Shown: positions 25,659 through 34,758, numbered from the stretch's first letter. The stretch is DNA of 64,000 nt from Neobacillus sp. CF12 (GCF_030348765.1 NZ_JAUCEU010000007.1:5491501-5555500); one strand, 5' to 3'. Notes: generated from the letters alone by a model not told the origin. Translations and numbers: made by a program.

Positions 25659-26168
25659 ATGAGCAGACGAGTTATAAACTTACTCGTGTTGTTCCTATTA
25701 ATTGGAATGTTTGGTTTTTTTGGATATAGTTTGGCAAGTAAAGGTGACAATACCGATGTTGGAGACCAAGCATATAACTTTGAACTTCCAAATTTAGACG
25801 GAACCAATACGAAGCTCTCTGATTACAAAGGTGAAATTATTATCTTGAATTATTTTGCATCATGGTGTAAACCATGTGTAGATGAAGCCCCAGAGCTTGA
25901 GGCATTTGCAAAGGATTACGGCGATAAATACAGATTAATTATGATCAACAAGGGCGAAACAAAGGACAGAGTAAAAAAGTTCCTTGAAAAATATAACACA
26001 CCTGCCGTATATGTATTTGATTACAATTCTAAAATTGCAAAAAAGTATAATGTCACAGGACAGCCTGAAACATTTGTCATTGATAGACAAGGAATCATAA
26101 GAGAACATTACAATGGTCCCGTAACATCAGCACAATTATATGAAATGGTAAAAAAATACGACCAATAA
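25659..26168 (+). CDS. ccmG: Thiol-disulfide oxidoreductase CcmG/ResA-like
   Basis: This 169-residue thioredoxin-fold protein is anchored by one N-terminal segment (about 5-24). The active site is WCKPC with a cis-proline in GQPETFVI, as in CcmG, DsbE and ResA. It reduces the CxxCH cysteines of apocytochrome c outside the membrane, fed by a CcdA-type transporter (one candidate is the first gene in the window). ATG 25659 has AGGAGG 7 bases before it. It closes the ccm cluster, separated from ccmD only by the repeat. Confidence 0.88.
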   Translation: MSRRVINLLVLFLLIGMFGFFGYSLASKGDNTDVGDQAYNFELPNLDGTNTKLSDYKGEIIILNYFASWCKPCVDEAPELEAFAKDYGDKYRLIMINKGETKDRVKKFLEKYNTPAVYVFDYNSKIAKKYNVTGQPETFVIDRQGIIREHYNGPVTSAQLYEMVKKYDQ

Positions 26169-26175
26169 TCGTTTG

Positions 26176-26217
26176 AAAAGGATTGAACCACTTTCTACAG
26201 TGCTCAATCCTTTTTTT
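26176..26217. terminator. Terminator at the end of the ccm cluster
   Basis: AAAGGATTGA (26177-26186) pairs with TCAATCCTTT (26204-26213), with T/A runs on both sides. It probably also serves the convergent SIMPL gene. Confidence 0.82.
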
Positions 26218-26218
26218 A

Positions 26219-26890
26219 TCACCCAATCGGATGGTATTTGTATTCTGCAGCAACACTAGCTTTGATTAAGAGTTGCCCAGGTTCAATTTGAGTTGAACTA
26301 GCACTTTTACCAAACGCTATATGTTGGCTCTCAAAGGGCTGTATCGTATCTCCTCCTTCCGTGACTTGAATCGGTATGGGATTTAGTGTCACTCTGAGGG
26401 TATTAGCAATTGTGGTCGCTTTGTTGTTTGCACTTTTCAAAGCCATTGCAAGTGCTTGTTGATAATAAGAATCTTTAAATCTAGTTGTAAATTGAACGTT
26501 AGCAACATAATTTGCTCCTGACTGAACCGCATTATCTATGATTTTTCCAATTATAGATAAATCATCTAATTTTACCTCCAAGATATGTGTAATTTTATAT
26601 CCTCGAAAAATTTGTTTCCCTTGATCATAGTCATAAATAGATTCAATTCGATAATCAAAAGTTTGTATCTGATTTCGATCAATTCCTAACGCAATTAGAG
26701 TATCAATCACCTTTTTTCCAACATCAGAATTTTGCTGCTGTATATCAAGTAGTTCTTTACCTTCCGTTACGATACCTAGATGAACAGTGGCCATGTCTGG
26801 TGGAACAGAAATTTCCCCTTCACCCTTCACTTTTATTATATTGTTCCTTATGGATTGGGTATTCCGATCTCCAGGGTTCTGAATATACAT
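26219..26890 (-). CDS. SIMPL domain (DUF541) protein
   Basis: This 223-residue protein reads IKVKGEGEISVPPDMATVHLGI near its start and matches the SIMPL/YggE family of paired beta-sheet domains. No signal peptide is seen, so it is likely cytoplasmic here. AAGGGGGG precedes the ATG. Members have been linked to oxidative stress and to outer-layer assembly, but the role in Bacilli is unclear. Confidence 0.8.
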   Translation of the reverse strand: MYIQNPGDRNTQSIRNNIIKVKGEGEISVPPDMATVHLGIVTEGKELLDIQQQNSDVGKKVIDTLIALGIDRNQIQTFDYRIESIYDYDQGKQIFRGYKITHILEVKLDDLSIIGKIIDNAVQSGANYVANVQFTTRFKDSYYQQALAMALKSANNKATTIANTLRVTLNPIPIQVTEGGDTIQPFESQHIAFGKSASSTQIEPGQLLIKASVAAEYKYHPIG

Positions 26891-26963
26891 GAAATTCCCC
26901 CCTTACTAATATTCCTTACTCCATAAATTACGTTTTACTTTACGAAGTATTCCTAGCAATCTA

Positions 26964-26992
26964 GTCATATTGTTTATCGAAAGGCATACATT
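26964..26992 (+). promoter_or_regulatory. Sigma-E promoter of the spoIIIA operon
   Basis: GTCATATT at 26964-26971 and CATACATT at 26985-26992, 13 bases apart, match the mother-cell sigma-E -35 (ATA-type) and -10 (CATACAHT) elements. The site lies 40 bases before the spoIIIAA start. The operon is sigma-E dependent in B. subtilis. Confidence 0.8.
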
Positions 26993-27031
26993 TTAAATAA
27001 TGAGACAAGCAACATGCAAGGAGGAAGATAT

Positions 27032-27955
27032 GTGGAAACGATCCTAAAATTCTTACCAAAAAACATTGCAGATCTAATCAGTAAAATCCCTCCTAGTCAA
27101 AAAGAAGAATTGGAAGAAATCCGAATCCGTATCAACCGCCCAATAGAAATTACGATGAAGGGAGCTCCAAAGTTTCTATCGTATATTATTCGGCAAGAAG
27201 ATGCTTTCCACTTAATGAATAAGATTAGCCAATTCTCCATATATACACTTGAGGAAGAGCTGAAGCGGGGGTATATCACGGTTTCAGGAGGTCATCGAAT
27301 TGGACTTGCAGGAAAGGTAATCCTTGAAGAAGGTAAGGTAAAAGCAATAAGGGATATTGCTTCATTTAACATCCGGATTGCCAAGGAGAAGATAGGTATT
27401 GCGGAAAAGATTACTCCTTTTATTTTCAAAGACTTTTGGATGCATACGATGATTATTGGTCCACCTCAGACTGGAAAAACAACCATGTTGCGGGATATTG
27501 CCAGAATTATTTCTACTGGAAATCATGAAAAAGGGATTCATGCCTATAAGGTAGGCATCGTTGATGAACGCTCTGAAATTGCAGGCTGCGTGAATGGCAT
27601 TCCTCAAATGTCGTTCGGACACCGTTTAGATGTGCTTGATGCTTGCCCAAAAGCTGAAGGAATGATGATGATGATCCGTTCAATGAGCCCGGATGTGTTA
27701 GTTGTAGATGAAATTGGCAGATTAGAGGATGCAGAAGCTATTCAAGAAGCGGTCCATGCCGGCATAAGACTTATTATGACCACTCATGGCTCCAGTATGG
27801 ACGAAGTTAGAAATAGGCCATCATTAAAGACGATAATCGATCAAAACATTTTCCAACGATTTATTGTCCTGAGTAGATCTCAGGGACCAGGAACTATTAC
27901 TCATATTTTAGATGGTAATGGAAAAGAACTCAGTCAAAAAGTGAGAGTGACGTAA
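27032..27955 (+). CDS. spoIIIAA: Stage III sporulation protein AA (ATPase)
   Basis: This 307-residue protein related to secretion ATPases has Walker A GPPQTGKTT near 143 and LVVDEIG as Walker B. It powers the mother-cell SpoIIIA-SpoIIQ channel (feeding tube) into the forespore. GTG 27032, 7 bases after AAGGAGG, is chosen over an ATG at 27014 that lies across the ribosome site. The length then equals that of B. subtilis (307). Confidence 0.96.
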   Translation: METILKFLPKNIADLISKIPPSQKEELEEIRIRINRPIEITMKGAPKFLSYIIRQEDAFHLMNKISQFSIYTLEEELKRGYITVSGGHRIGLAGKVILEEGKVKAIRDIASFNIRIAKEKIGIAEKITPFIFKDFWMHTMIIGPPQTGKTTMLRDIARIISTGNHEKGIHAYKVGIVDERSEIAGCVNGIPQMSFGHRLDVLDACPKAEGMMMMIRSMSPDVLVVDEIGRLEDAEAIQEAVHAGIRLIMTTHGSSMDEVRNRPSLKTIIDQNIFQRFIVLSRSQGPGTITHILDGNGKELSQKVRVT

Positions 27956-28471
27956 ATGGTTAAATTAATTGGTGCCATTTTTATAATACTCGCCACCACT
28001 TGGACAGGTTTTGAAGCCGCTAAACACTTAAGTGAACGACCGAGACAGCTTAGGCAATTAAGATCTGCGCTTCAATCACTTGAAGCGGAAATAATGTACG
28101 GTCATACACCTCTGCACGAAGCTGCAAGGAGGTTGGCGGCACAATTATCAAAGCCCTTATCATCATTTTTTGATGGTTTTGCAAAGAAACTGACTGATAC
28201 AGAAACAACAGTAAAGGATGCTTGGGAAGATAGCTTGAAAGAGGTTTGGAAGCAGACTGCATTTAAACAAGGTGAATTTGAGATTATGAAACAATTTGGG
28301 GAAACCCTAGGTCGGCACGATCGCTTTTCCCAGCAAAAACATATCATGTTAACTCTTTCCCATCTCGAAAGAGAGGAAGCAGATGCAATTGACAAGCAAG
28401 CAAAATACGAAAAAATGGTAAAGAGTTTAGGGTTCTTTTCAGGATTATTACTGATTATTTTATTAATTTAG
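27956..28471 (+). CDS. spoIIIAB: Stage III sporulation protein AB
   Basis: This 171-residue protein has a membrane segment at each end around a helical cytoplasmic domain, similar to type II secretion F proteins. It begins directly after the spoIIIAA stop. It is part of the SpoIIIA membrane platform in the outer forespore membrane. Confidence 0.94.
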   Translation: MVKLIGAIFIILATTWTGFEAAKHLSERPRQLRQLRSALQSLEAEIMYGHTPLHEAARRLAAQLSKPLSSFFDGFAKKLTDTETTVKDAWEDSLKEVWKQTAFKQGEFEIMKQFGETLGRHDRFSQQKHIMLTLSHLEREEADAIDKQAKYEKMVKSLGFFSGLLLIILLI

Positions 28472-28482
28472 GGGGAAAAGCA

Positions 28483-28686
28483 ATGGGCTTAGAAGTCGAT
28501 ATTATTTTTAAAATCGCCGGGGTTGGAATCGTCGTTGCGTTTTTGCATACAGTTCTTGACCAAGTTGGGAAAAAGGAATATGCCCAGTGGGTTACGTTAT
28601 TCGGCTTTATTTATATTTTGTTTCAAGTCGCATCAATTGTTGACGACCTCTTCCAGAAAATAAAATCTGTCTTCTTGTTTCAATAG
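28483..28686 (+). CDS. spoIIIAC: Stage III sporulation protein AC
   Basis: This 67-residue protein has two membrane segments and starts MGLEVDIIFKIAGVGIVVAF, matching SpoIIIAC in size and order. AGGGGG lies before the ATG. Confidence 0.94.
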   Translation: MGLEVDIIFKIAGVGIVVAFLHTVLDQVGKKEYAQWVTLFGFIYILFQVASIVDDLFQKIKSVFLFQ

Positions 28687-28694
28687 AAAGGAGG
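28687..28694 (+). promoter_or_regulatory. Ribosome site that selects an AUU start for spoIIIAD
   Basis: AAAGGAGG ends 8 bases before ATT at 28703. The frame has no ATG, GTG, TTG or CTG between this site and GTG 28727, which would be 32 bases away. Confidence 0.7.
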
Positions 28695-28702
28695 GCTTTG
28701 CC

Positions 28703-29092
28703 ATTGAAATTATTAAAATAGTTGGAGTGGCTCTTGTCGCAACCTTTCTAGCATTAATCATAAAAGAGCAAAAACCTAATTTTGCCTTTCTCTTAATTGT
28801 ATTTGTAGGCTGCAGCATTTTTCTGTTTTTAGTTGATAAAATCTATGAAATTATTCATATGCTTGAAAAGTTGGCAGTGAATGCAAATGTGAATTTGGTA
28901 TATGTAGAGACTATTCTAAAAATCATTGGAATTGCCTACATTGCTGAGTTTGCATCACAAATTACCAAGGATGCTGGACAAGGTGCTGTTGCTTCAAAGA
29001 TTGAACTTGCTGGGAAAGTTTTAATTCTTGCGATGGCCATTCCAATTTTAACTGTCATGATTGAAACCATAATTAAGCTAATTCCAAGTTAG
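28703..29092 (+). CDS. spoIIIAD: Stage III sporulation protein AD, AUU start
   Basis: This protein of about 129 residues has three or four membrane segments and contains NVNLVYVETILKIIGIAYIAEF, characteristic of SpoIIIAD. Reading from ATT 28703 gives (M)EIIKIVGVALVATFLALI, which lines up with the N-terminus of B. subtilis SpoIIIAD and places AAAGGAGG 8 bases upstream. The alternative GTG at 28727 has no ribosome site and would cut the first membrane segment. AUU starts are rare and are known to be sensitive to IF3 in infC. Confidence 0.88.
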   Translation: MEIIKIVGVALVATFLALIIKEQKPNFAFLLIVFVGCSIFLFLVDKIYEIIHMLEKLAVNANVNLVYVETILKIIGIAYIAEFASQITKDAGQGAVASKIELAGKVLILAMAIPILTVMIETIIKLIPS

Positions 29093-29129
29093 CAGTTCAT
29101 TTTCGTTTGAAAAATAGAGGTGAAAATTG

Positions 29130-30329
29130 ATGAAGCAAAAGCTGCAGTTTATTCCCATTATGATTCTATTATTTCTTTTATTTACCTCAACAAGTGTACA
29201 AGCTAACGAAGAAGTGAATGTCGACTCGACACCTATTTCTCCACAGGAATTAGTAGATGCACAACTTAAAACAATGGATTTAACAGAGCTAAAACAATAT
29301 TGGGAGGATATTCAAAATAAATACGGCGGTTTCCTTCCAGAAAGCCAAAAAGGCAGTTTGTACGATTTTGTAAAGGGAGATAAGAAATTTACTTTTAAGG
29401 ATTGGACTCAGGGCATTCTAAAATTCTTGTTTCATGAATTTGTAGTAAATGGAAAATTGCTAGGCTCACTAATCCTTCTTACGATATTCAGTATGTTTCT
29501 CCAATCCATGCAAAATGCATTTGAAAGCAGCACGATCAGTAAAGTGGCATACTCCATCGTCTATATGGTTCTAGTAATCATTGCACTTAATAGTTTTCAT
29601 ATCGTCATAGAGTATACCAATGAGGCGATTGGGAGTATGATTTCTTTCGTCCTTGCACTGATTCCGCTCTTGTTAGCCTTAATTGCATCATCTGGAGGAA
29701 TCATCTCCGCTGCTTTTTTCCACCCGGTGATTTTGTTTTTAATGAATATCAGTGGGATGTTCATGCAATATGTCATTCTGCCGCTGCTTTTTTTGGCCAC
29801 TTTATTAAGTATTGTGAGTACGATGTCTGACCAGTATAAGGTAACTCAGCTTGCGCAGTTGCTGAGAAACTGGAGTATTGGCTTAATGGGGCTATTTTTG
29901 ACGGTATTTCTAGGGGTCATTTCTGTGCAGGGTGCCTCTACAGCAATAACAGATGGTGTTGCCATTCGGACCGCGAAATTCGTAACTGGAAACTTTATCC
30001 CTGTTATTGGCAGAATATTTACGGACGCAGCGGATACAGTGGTCAGTGCCTCTGGATTGCTGAAGAATTCTGTTGGGATAGCAGGTGTAGCCATTCTTCT
30101 CATAATCGTTGCTTTCCCAGCTTTAAAAATCTTGATGATCGCGTTTATCTATAAATTTGCTGCTGCTATTTTACAGCCATTAGGCGGAGGGCCGGTTATT
30201 AAATGCTTGGATATTATTAGCAAAAGTGTAATATATGTTTTCGCTGCATTGGGTATTGTCTCTCTCATGTTCTTTTTAAGTATTACAGTAATTGTCGCTG
30301 CAGGGAATTTAACGATGATGATGAGATAG
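29130..30329 (+). CDS. spoIIIAE: Stage III sporulation protein AE
   Basis: This 399-residue protein has a signal peptide (to about SVQA), an exported region of about 85 residues and a C-terminal body of about eight membrane segments. ATG 29130 follows GAGGTGAAA, and a TTG just before it is less likely. It is the large membrane subunit of the SpoIIIA complex. Confidence 0.95.
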   Translation: MKQKLQFIPIMILLFLLFTSTSVQANEEVNVDSTPISPQELVDAQLKTMDLTELKQYWEDIQNKYGGFLPESQKGSLYDFVKGDKKFTFKDWTQGILKFLFHEFVVNGKLLGSLILLTIFSMFLQSMQNAFESSTISKVAYSIVYMVLVIIALNSFHIVIEYTNEAIGSMISFVLALIPLLLALIASSGGIISAAFFHPVILFLMNISGMFMQYVILPLLFLATLLSIVSTMSDQYKVTQLAQLLRNWSIGLMGLFLTVFLGVISVQGASTAITDGVAIRTAKFVTGNFIPVIGRIFTDAADTVVSASGLLKNSVGIAGVAILLIIVAFPALKILMIAFIYKFAAAILQPLGGGPVIKCLDIISKSVIYVFAALGIVSLMFFLSITVIVAAGNLTMMMR

Positions 30330-30340
30330 GAGAGAACGTT

Positions 30341-30973
30341 ATGGATTTTTTAATAGAATGGGTAACAAATATTATCTTGTTTATCCTTCTAGCAACCGTT
30401 ATAGATATGCTGCTTCCAAATACAGGTTTACAAAAATATACAAAAATGGTTACAGGACTGCTGCTGATTGCAATCATCCTTACCCCCATTTTTAAATTGA
30501 TCTCGAAGGATTTTGAAACTGCGATGGCTCAGATTCCCTCTTTTCAGGGTACAGAAGAAAAAAATATGGAAAATTCGATAGAATTGCAGAAAAAAGAAAT
30601 ACAAGCCTCCAATCATGCATATATTTTAAATACAATGGCTGTCCAACTTGAAAAGGGAGTAGAAGAGGAGTTGATGGAACAATTTGGTTTGGAAATTGCA
30701 AAAATAGAATTAGCAACTAAGAATGATAGTCAAGAAGAATTCCCTGAAAACCTTGAAATGGTTACAGTTCACCTAAAGGAGCCAGAAACAGGGGTAGAGA
30801 CAGTCGAAGCTATTCAACCAGTTAGTATTAACACAGGAGCGCCTCTTCCATCTAAAGATACAACAGAAGAATCAGAAAAAATCGCCGCATTTCTTTCGCA
30901 ACAATGGAATGTAACCGAAAAAGCAATTGAAGTCTCGGTTGAAGGGGGGATGAATGGGCAAAATGGAGAATAA
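30341..30973 (+). CDS. spoIIIAF: Stage III sporulation protein AF
   Basis: This 210-residue protein has two N-terminal membrane segments and an exported ring-building-like domain. Its end overlaps spoIIIAG by 20 bases. Identification rests on order, size and the N-terminus MDFLIEWVTNIILFILLATV. Confidence 0.93.
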   Translation: MDFLIEWVTNIILFILLATVIDMLLPNTGLQKYTKMVTGLLLIAIILTPIFKLISKDFETAMAQIPSFQGTEEKNMENSIELQKKEIQASNHAYILNTMAVQLEKGVEEELMEQFGLEIAKIELATKNDSQEEFPENLEMVTVHLKEPETGVETVEAIQPVSINTGAPLPSKDTTEESEKIAAFLSQQWNVTEKAIEVSVEGGMNGQNGE

Positions 30974-31613
30974 TAAAGGACCATTTTCATGGCTTAAAAA
31001 CATAGTTTCAAAGGGAGAAAACGGTGAAAAAAAGGCTGGGAAATATCAATATATGATTCTGGTACTTTGCATCGGGGCTGCCTTCATGATTGTCGGCAAT
31101 GTGGTATTTTCTGATAAGTCAACTCCGCTCGAAAGTCAGGCAGTAAATAGCAGCCAAGCACAAGCGGAAGATGTTGAGACCTTCAGTCTAAAAAAAGACT
31201 CAAATAATAAGACAATCGCTGGTTATGAGGAATCATATGAGAAGCAGCTGACGTCAGCACTTGAAAAAATGTTGGGTGTAGACGATGTAATGGTAGTGGT
31301 GAACATTGATTCTACCGATAAGAAAGTGCTCGAGAAAAATACAGTAACAAAATCCCAAACAACAGAAGAAAAAGACAACGAGGGTGGGGAACGAAAAGTA
31401 CAAGATACCTCAACGGATAGCCAAGTGGTTATCATCCGTAATGGAGAGAAAGAGGTACCGATTGTTATCGAAGAGAAAAAGCCTGAAATTCGTGGCGTTC
31501 TTGTAGTAGCCAAAGGTGCAGAAAATATTCAAGTGAAAAAATGGATTATAGAGGCAGTAACGAGGGTGTTAGATGTTCCAAGTCACCGAGTTGCCGTTAT
31601 GCCTAAAAAATAA
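30954..31613 (+). CDS. spoIIIAG: Stage III sporulation protein AG
   Basis: This 219-residue protein has one membrane segment (about 33-50) and an exported ring-building domain ending APSHRVAVMPKK-like. SpoIIIAG forms the large multimeric ring of the mother-cell channel. AAGGGGGG precedes ATG 30954 inside spoIIIAF, so translation is coupled. ATG 30963 is a less well placed alternative. Confidence 0.94.
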   Translation: MGKMENNKGPFSWLKNIVSKGENGEKKAGKYQYMILVLCIGAAFMIVGNVVFSDKSTPLESQAVNSSQAQAEDVETFSLKKDSNNKTIAGYEESYEKQLTSALEKMLGVDDVMVVVNIDSTDKKVLEKNTVTKSQTTEEKDNEGGERKVQDTSTDSQVVIIRNGEKEVPIVIEEKKPEIRGVLVVAKGAENIQVKKWIIEAVTRVLDVPSHRVAVMPKK

Positions 31614-31628
31614 AAGGGGGATTTACGA

Positions 31629-32183
31629 ATGCTATTGAAAAAACAAACAGTTTGGTTATTAACAATGTTAAGTTTGGTGGTTGTACTATCCGTATATTAC
31701 ATTACTTCACCTGAACAAAAAAGCAATGAACTAGCTGCCGTAAAGCAAGAAGAGAAAGCTGATCAAAAGGGAACTAAAACAGATACTGAAGCAAAAGATA
31801 CCGATACAATCATTTCACAAGTTGCCGGTGACGAAGAATTTGAGGCATTACGTTTGAAGCTCCAAGATGAGCGCAGTGAACTGAAAGAGCAATTAAATGC
31901 TGTTGTAGCAACAACTGATTTGCCTGCTGATGAAAGAAGCGAAGCGATTGATCAAATGCAGAAGTTAAATGAAATCGCACAAAAGGAAGAAATGCTCGAA
32001 ACTTTAATTAAAGCGATGGATTATGAGGATGCCCTGGTTAGAGCGGATGGTTCAACTGTAAAAATTATTGTAAAGTCTGATAAAGAGTCATCCAAATCAG
32101 AAGCAAATGCGATTATTCAAATGGTTAAGAAGGAAATTGGTGAAACAAACTTTGTGGCAGTTGAATTCCAGCCAACAAAATAA
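31629..32183 (+). CDS. spoIIIAH: Stage III sporulation protein AH
   Basis: This 184-residue protein has an N-terminal membrane anchor, a charged coiled linker and a C-terminal YscJ-like ring-building domain (about 90-184). It pairs with forespore SpoIIQ across the intermembrane space. It is last in the operon and followed by a terminator. Confidence 0.95.
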   Translation: MLLKKQTVWLLTMLSLVVVLSVYYITSPEQKSNELAAVKQEEKADQKGTKTDTEAKDTDTIISQVAGDEEFEALRLKLQDERSELKEQLNAVVATTDLPADERSEAIDQMQKLNEIAQKEEMLETLIKAMDYEDALVRADGSTVKIIVKSDKESSKSEANAIIQMVKKEIGETNFVAVEFQPTK

Positions 32184-32193
32184 ACGAAACAGT

Positions 32194-32226
32194 TAAAGGA
32201 AAGCATATCGTTGCTTTCCTTTTTTA
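32194..32226 (+). terminator. Terminator of the spoIIIA operon
   Basis: AAAGGAAAGC (32195-32204) pairs with GCTTTCCTTT (32213-32222), followed by Ts. Confidence 0.85.
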
Positions 32227-32246
32227 GCTATTAGAGAAGAAGAATA

Positions 32247-32276
32247 TTGAACTCTAACAAGGTATTAGCGTATAGT
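32247..32276 (+). promoter_or_regulatory. Sigma-A promoter of accBC
   Basis: TTGAAC (32247-32252) and TATAGT (32271-32276) are 18 bases apart, 44 bases before the accB start. Confidence 0.55.
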
Positions 32277-32319
32277 ATTAGTAGTTAGTCTTAATTTAGT
32301 AGGACAAGGAGTGTTTTGA

Positions 32320-32835
32320 TTGTTAAAAGTACAAGAAATTCGTGAGTTAATAAAATTAGTTGACCAGTCCAGCATCGATGAATTCACATATGAAAATGAG
32401 GGTTCAAAAATTAAAATGAAAAAAAATACGGGGACAACAGTTACAACTGTTCAAACAGTTCCTCTAGCAGCAGCTGAAGTGGTACCTGTGATTCAACCTA
32501 CAACTCAAGCAGCAGTATCAACTACGGCACCTGTGCAAGAAGTAAAGGCAGAAACACCAAATACTATTGCATCAAGCCAAGCCGATACAGCTAATTTACA
32601 CAAAATCACTTCCCCGATGGTTGGAACTTTTTATGCTTCACCAACACCGGAAGCTGATGCGTATGTAAAAGCTGGTTCTGTTGTAACGAAGGATTCTATC
32701 GTTTGTATTGTTGAAGCGATGAAATTATTCAATGAAATTGAATCAGAAGTTAATGGTGAAATTGTTGAAGTACTTGTGAAGAATGGTCAATTAGTAGAAT
32801 ACGGACAACCTTTATTTTTAGTAAAGCCAGAATAA
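32320..32835 (+). CDS. accB: Biotin carboxyl carrier protein of acetyl-CoA carboxylase
   Basis: This 171-residue protein has a C-terminal biotinyl domain with VEAMKLFNE (biotin lysine K135) and an Ala/Thr/Val-rich linker. It carries carboxyl groups between AccC and AccAD in the first step of fatty acid synthesis. The start is TTG with AAGGAG upstream. It forms an operon with accC, 11 bases on. Confidence 0.96.
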   Translation: MLKVQEIRELIKLVDQSSIDEFTYENEGSKIKMKKNTGTTVTTVQTVPLAAAEVVPVIQPTTQAAVSTTAPVQEVKAETPNTIASSQADTANLHKITSPMVGTFYASPTPEADAYVKAGSVVTKDSIVCIVEAMKLFNEIESEVNGEIVEVLVKNGQLVEYGQPLFLVKPE

Positions 32836-32846
32836 GGAGCGATAGG

Positions 32847-34202
32847 ATGATAAAGAAACTGTTAATTGCAAACAGAGGAGAAATTGCGGTCAGAATTATT
32901 CGTGCTTGTAGAGAAATGGGAATTGAATCTGTTGCCGTTTTCTCTGAAGCAGACCGTGAAGCTTTGCATGTACAACTTGCAGATGAAGCCTATTGCATTG
33001 GACCGACATTATCAAAAGATAGTTACCTAAATGTTACGAATTTAATTAGTGTGGCCAAGCTAACTGCTTGTGATGCCATTCACCCTGGCTATGGTTTCCT
33101 AGCTGAGAATGCAGATTTTGCTGAACTATGCCGCGAATGCAATATTACCTTCGTAGGACCGAGTCCTGAAGCCATTACAAAAATGGGCACAAAGGATATT
33201 GCTAGGGAAACCATGAAGGAAGCGGGTGTTCCGATTGTACCAGGTTCAACGGGCATCATAAATGATATTGATGAAGCACTTGAACTTGTAAGTAGAATAG
33301 AATACCCCGTGATCATCAAGGCAACTGCTGGAGGCGGAGGGAAAGGAATCCGCGTAGCGAAAAATGAACAGGAATTAGTTAAGGGAATTAATATTACACA
33401 ACAGGAAGCTCTAACAGCTTTTGGTAATCCAGGAGTATACATAGAAAAGTATATTGAGGATTTCCGTCATGTTGAGATACAAGTCCTAGCGGATTCTTAT
33501 GGGAATACGATCCATTTGGGAGAAAGAGACTGTACAATACAGCGTAGGTTGCAAAAGCTCTTAGAAGAGTCCCCTTCACCCGCATTAGATGGAGAAATTC
33601 GTACAGAAATGGGAAATGCTGCGGTAAAAGCTGCAAAAGCAGTTGATTATTCAGGTGCTGGAACGGTAGAATTTATATATGACTACCGCAATCGTAAATT
33701 TTACTTTATGGAAATGAACACAAGGATACAGGTGGAGCATCCTGTTACAGAAATGGTCACAGGTATTGATCTTATTAAGGAGCAAATCCGAGTTGCATCC
33801 GGTGAAAGGTTAACGGTAAATCAGCAGGATGTTACGTTTAATGGTTGGGCAATTGAGTGCCGAATCAATGCTGAGAATCCAGAAAAGAACTTTATGCCTT
33901 CTGCTGGAAAAATTAATATGTATTTGCCTCCTGGCGGCTTTGGAGTTCGAATTGATTCAGCTGCATACCCAGGTTATACCATTCCACCTTATTATGATTC
34001 CATGATTGCGAAAGTCATCACATATGGTAATACCAGGGAAGAAGCAATCTCACGAATGAAACGTGCACTAAGTGAATTTGTAATTGAGGGTATTCATACG
34101 ACTATTCCATTCCATTTAAAATTGCTTGAGCATGAAAAATTCGTTGAGGGACAATTTAATACGAAGTTTCTTGAATTACATGATGTGATGAAGTCTATCT
34201 AA
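32847..34202 (+). CDS. accC: Biotin carboxylase subunit of acetyl-CoA carboxylase
   Basis: This 451-residue ATP-grasp enzyme opens [18 protein letters not shown], with glycine loop [10 protein letters not shown] and [14 protein letters not shown] in the active site. It carboxylates biotin on AccB. Length matches B. subtilis AccC (450). Confidence 0.98.
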   Translation: MIKKLLIANRGEIAVRIIRACREMGIESVAVFSEADREALHVQLADEAYCIGPTLSKDSYLNVTNLISVAKLTACDAIHPGYGFLAENADFAELCRECNITFVGPSPEAITKMGTKDIARETMKEAGVPIVPGSTGIINDIDEALELVSRIEYPVIIKATAGGGGKGIRVAKNEQELVKGINITQQEALTAFGNPGVYIEKYIEDFRHVEIQVLADSYGNTIHLGERDCTIQRRLQKLLEESPSPALDGEIRTEMGNAAVKAAKAVDYSGAGTVEFIYDYRNRKFYFMEMNTRIQVEHPVTEMVTGIDLIKEQIRVASGERLTVNQQDVTFNGWAIECRINAENPEKNFMPSAGKINMYLPPGGFGVRIDSAAYPGYTIPPYYDSMIAKVITYGNTREEAISRMKRALSEFVIEGIHTTIPFHLKLLEHEKFVEGQFNTKFLELHDVMKSI

Positions 34203-34220
34203 AATCAGGAGGTGTACTTT

Positions 34221-34628
34221 ATGAGCGAGTATAATGTACTGGAAATGAATCAAGGAAACAGTGGCCACGGAAAAGTTGAAATTGCACCTGAAGTTATTGA
34301 AGTCATTGCGGGTATCGCTGCTTCTGAGGTTGAAGGCGTAGCGCAAATGCGTGGGAACTTCGCAACTGGTGTAGTTGAGCGGTTAGGCAAAAAGAACCAC
34401 GGTAAGGGCGTAAAAGTAGAATTATCAGAAGAAGGAATTAAAGTTGACGTATACTGCTTAATGAAATTCGGTGTCTCAATTCCAACAGTTGCAGGTAAGA
34501 TTCAGGATAACATCCGTCAAGCATTGCTCAATATGACAGCACTCGAAGCTGAAGCAGTAAATATACACGTAGTCGGCATCTCCTTCGAAAACCAAAAGCC
34601 AGACCCGGAAGTGGATGAAGAGATATAA
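34221..34628 (+). CDS. yqhY: Asp23/Gls24 family protein YqhY
   Basis: This 135-residue Asp23-family protein reads VEIAPEVIEVIAGIAASEVEGV. ATG 34221 with AGGAGG 8 bases before it is preferred to an earlier GTG. In Bacilli YqhY is found next to accBC, and loss in B. subtilis disturbs acetyl-CoA carboxylase activity, so a regulatory link to fatty acid synthesis is likely. Confidence 0.92.
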   Translation: MSEYNVLEMNQGNSGHGKVEIAPEVIEVIAGIAASEVEGVAQMRGNFATGVVERLGKKNHGKGVKVELSEEGIKVDVYCLMKFGVSIPTVAGKIQDNIRQALLNMTALEAEAVNIHVVGISFENQKPDPEVDEEI

Positions 34629-34669
34629 TATTCAGGCTATGTTAAAGGCTAATAATTGATATTAGCACC

Positions 34670-34758
34670 TGTTGATTTGCACGGAAGGCACGAAGACTCC
34701 TGCGGGAGGCTCCCCGGACCGCCCGCGGAAAGCGAAGTGCGTGGAGTGCAAATCAACA
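34670..34758. repeat. Long hairpin repeat, family 2, copy A
   Basis: Perfect 13-base arms TGTTGATTTGCAC (34670-34682) and GTGCAAATCAACA (34746-34758) enclose a GC-rich core with CTCCTGCGGGAGGC and ACCGCCCGCGG. It lies in the 347-base gap between yqhY and nusB. Copy B lies upstream of spo0A at 45400-45530. The core is much more GC-rich than its surroundings. Confidence 0.9.

Noticed and set aside
28727..29092. GTG 28727 as the spoIIIAD start
   Set aside because: No ribosome site precedes it and the first membrane helix would be cut.
34670..34758. Riboswitch upstream of nusB
   Set aside because: The same sequence recurs upstream of spo0A in a different setting, and a terminator separates it from nusB, so a dispersed repeat explains it better.
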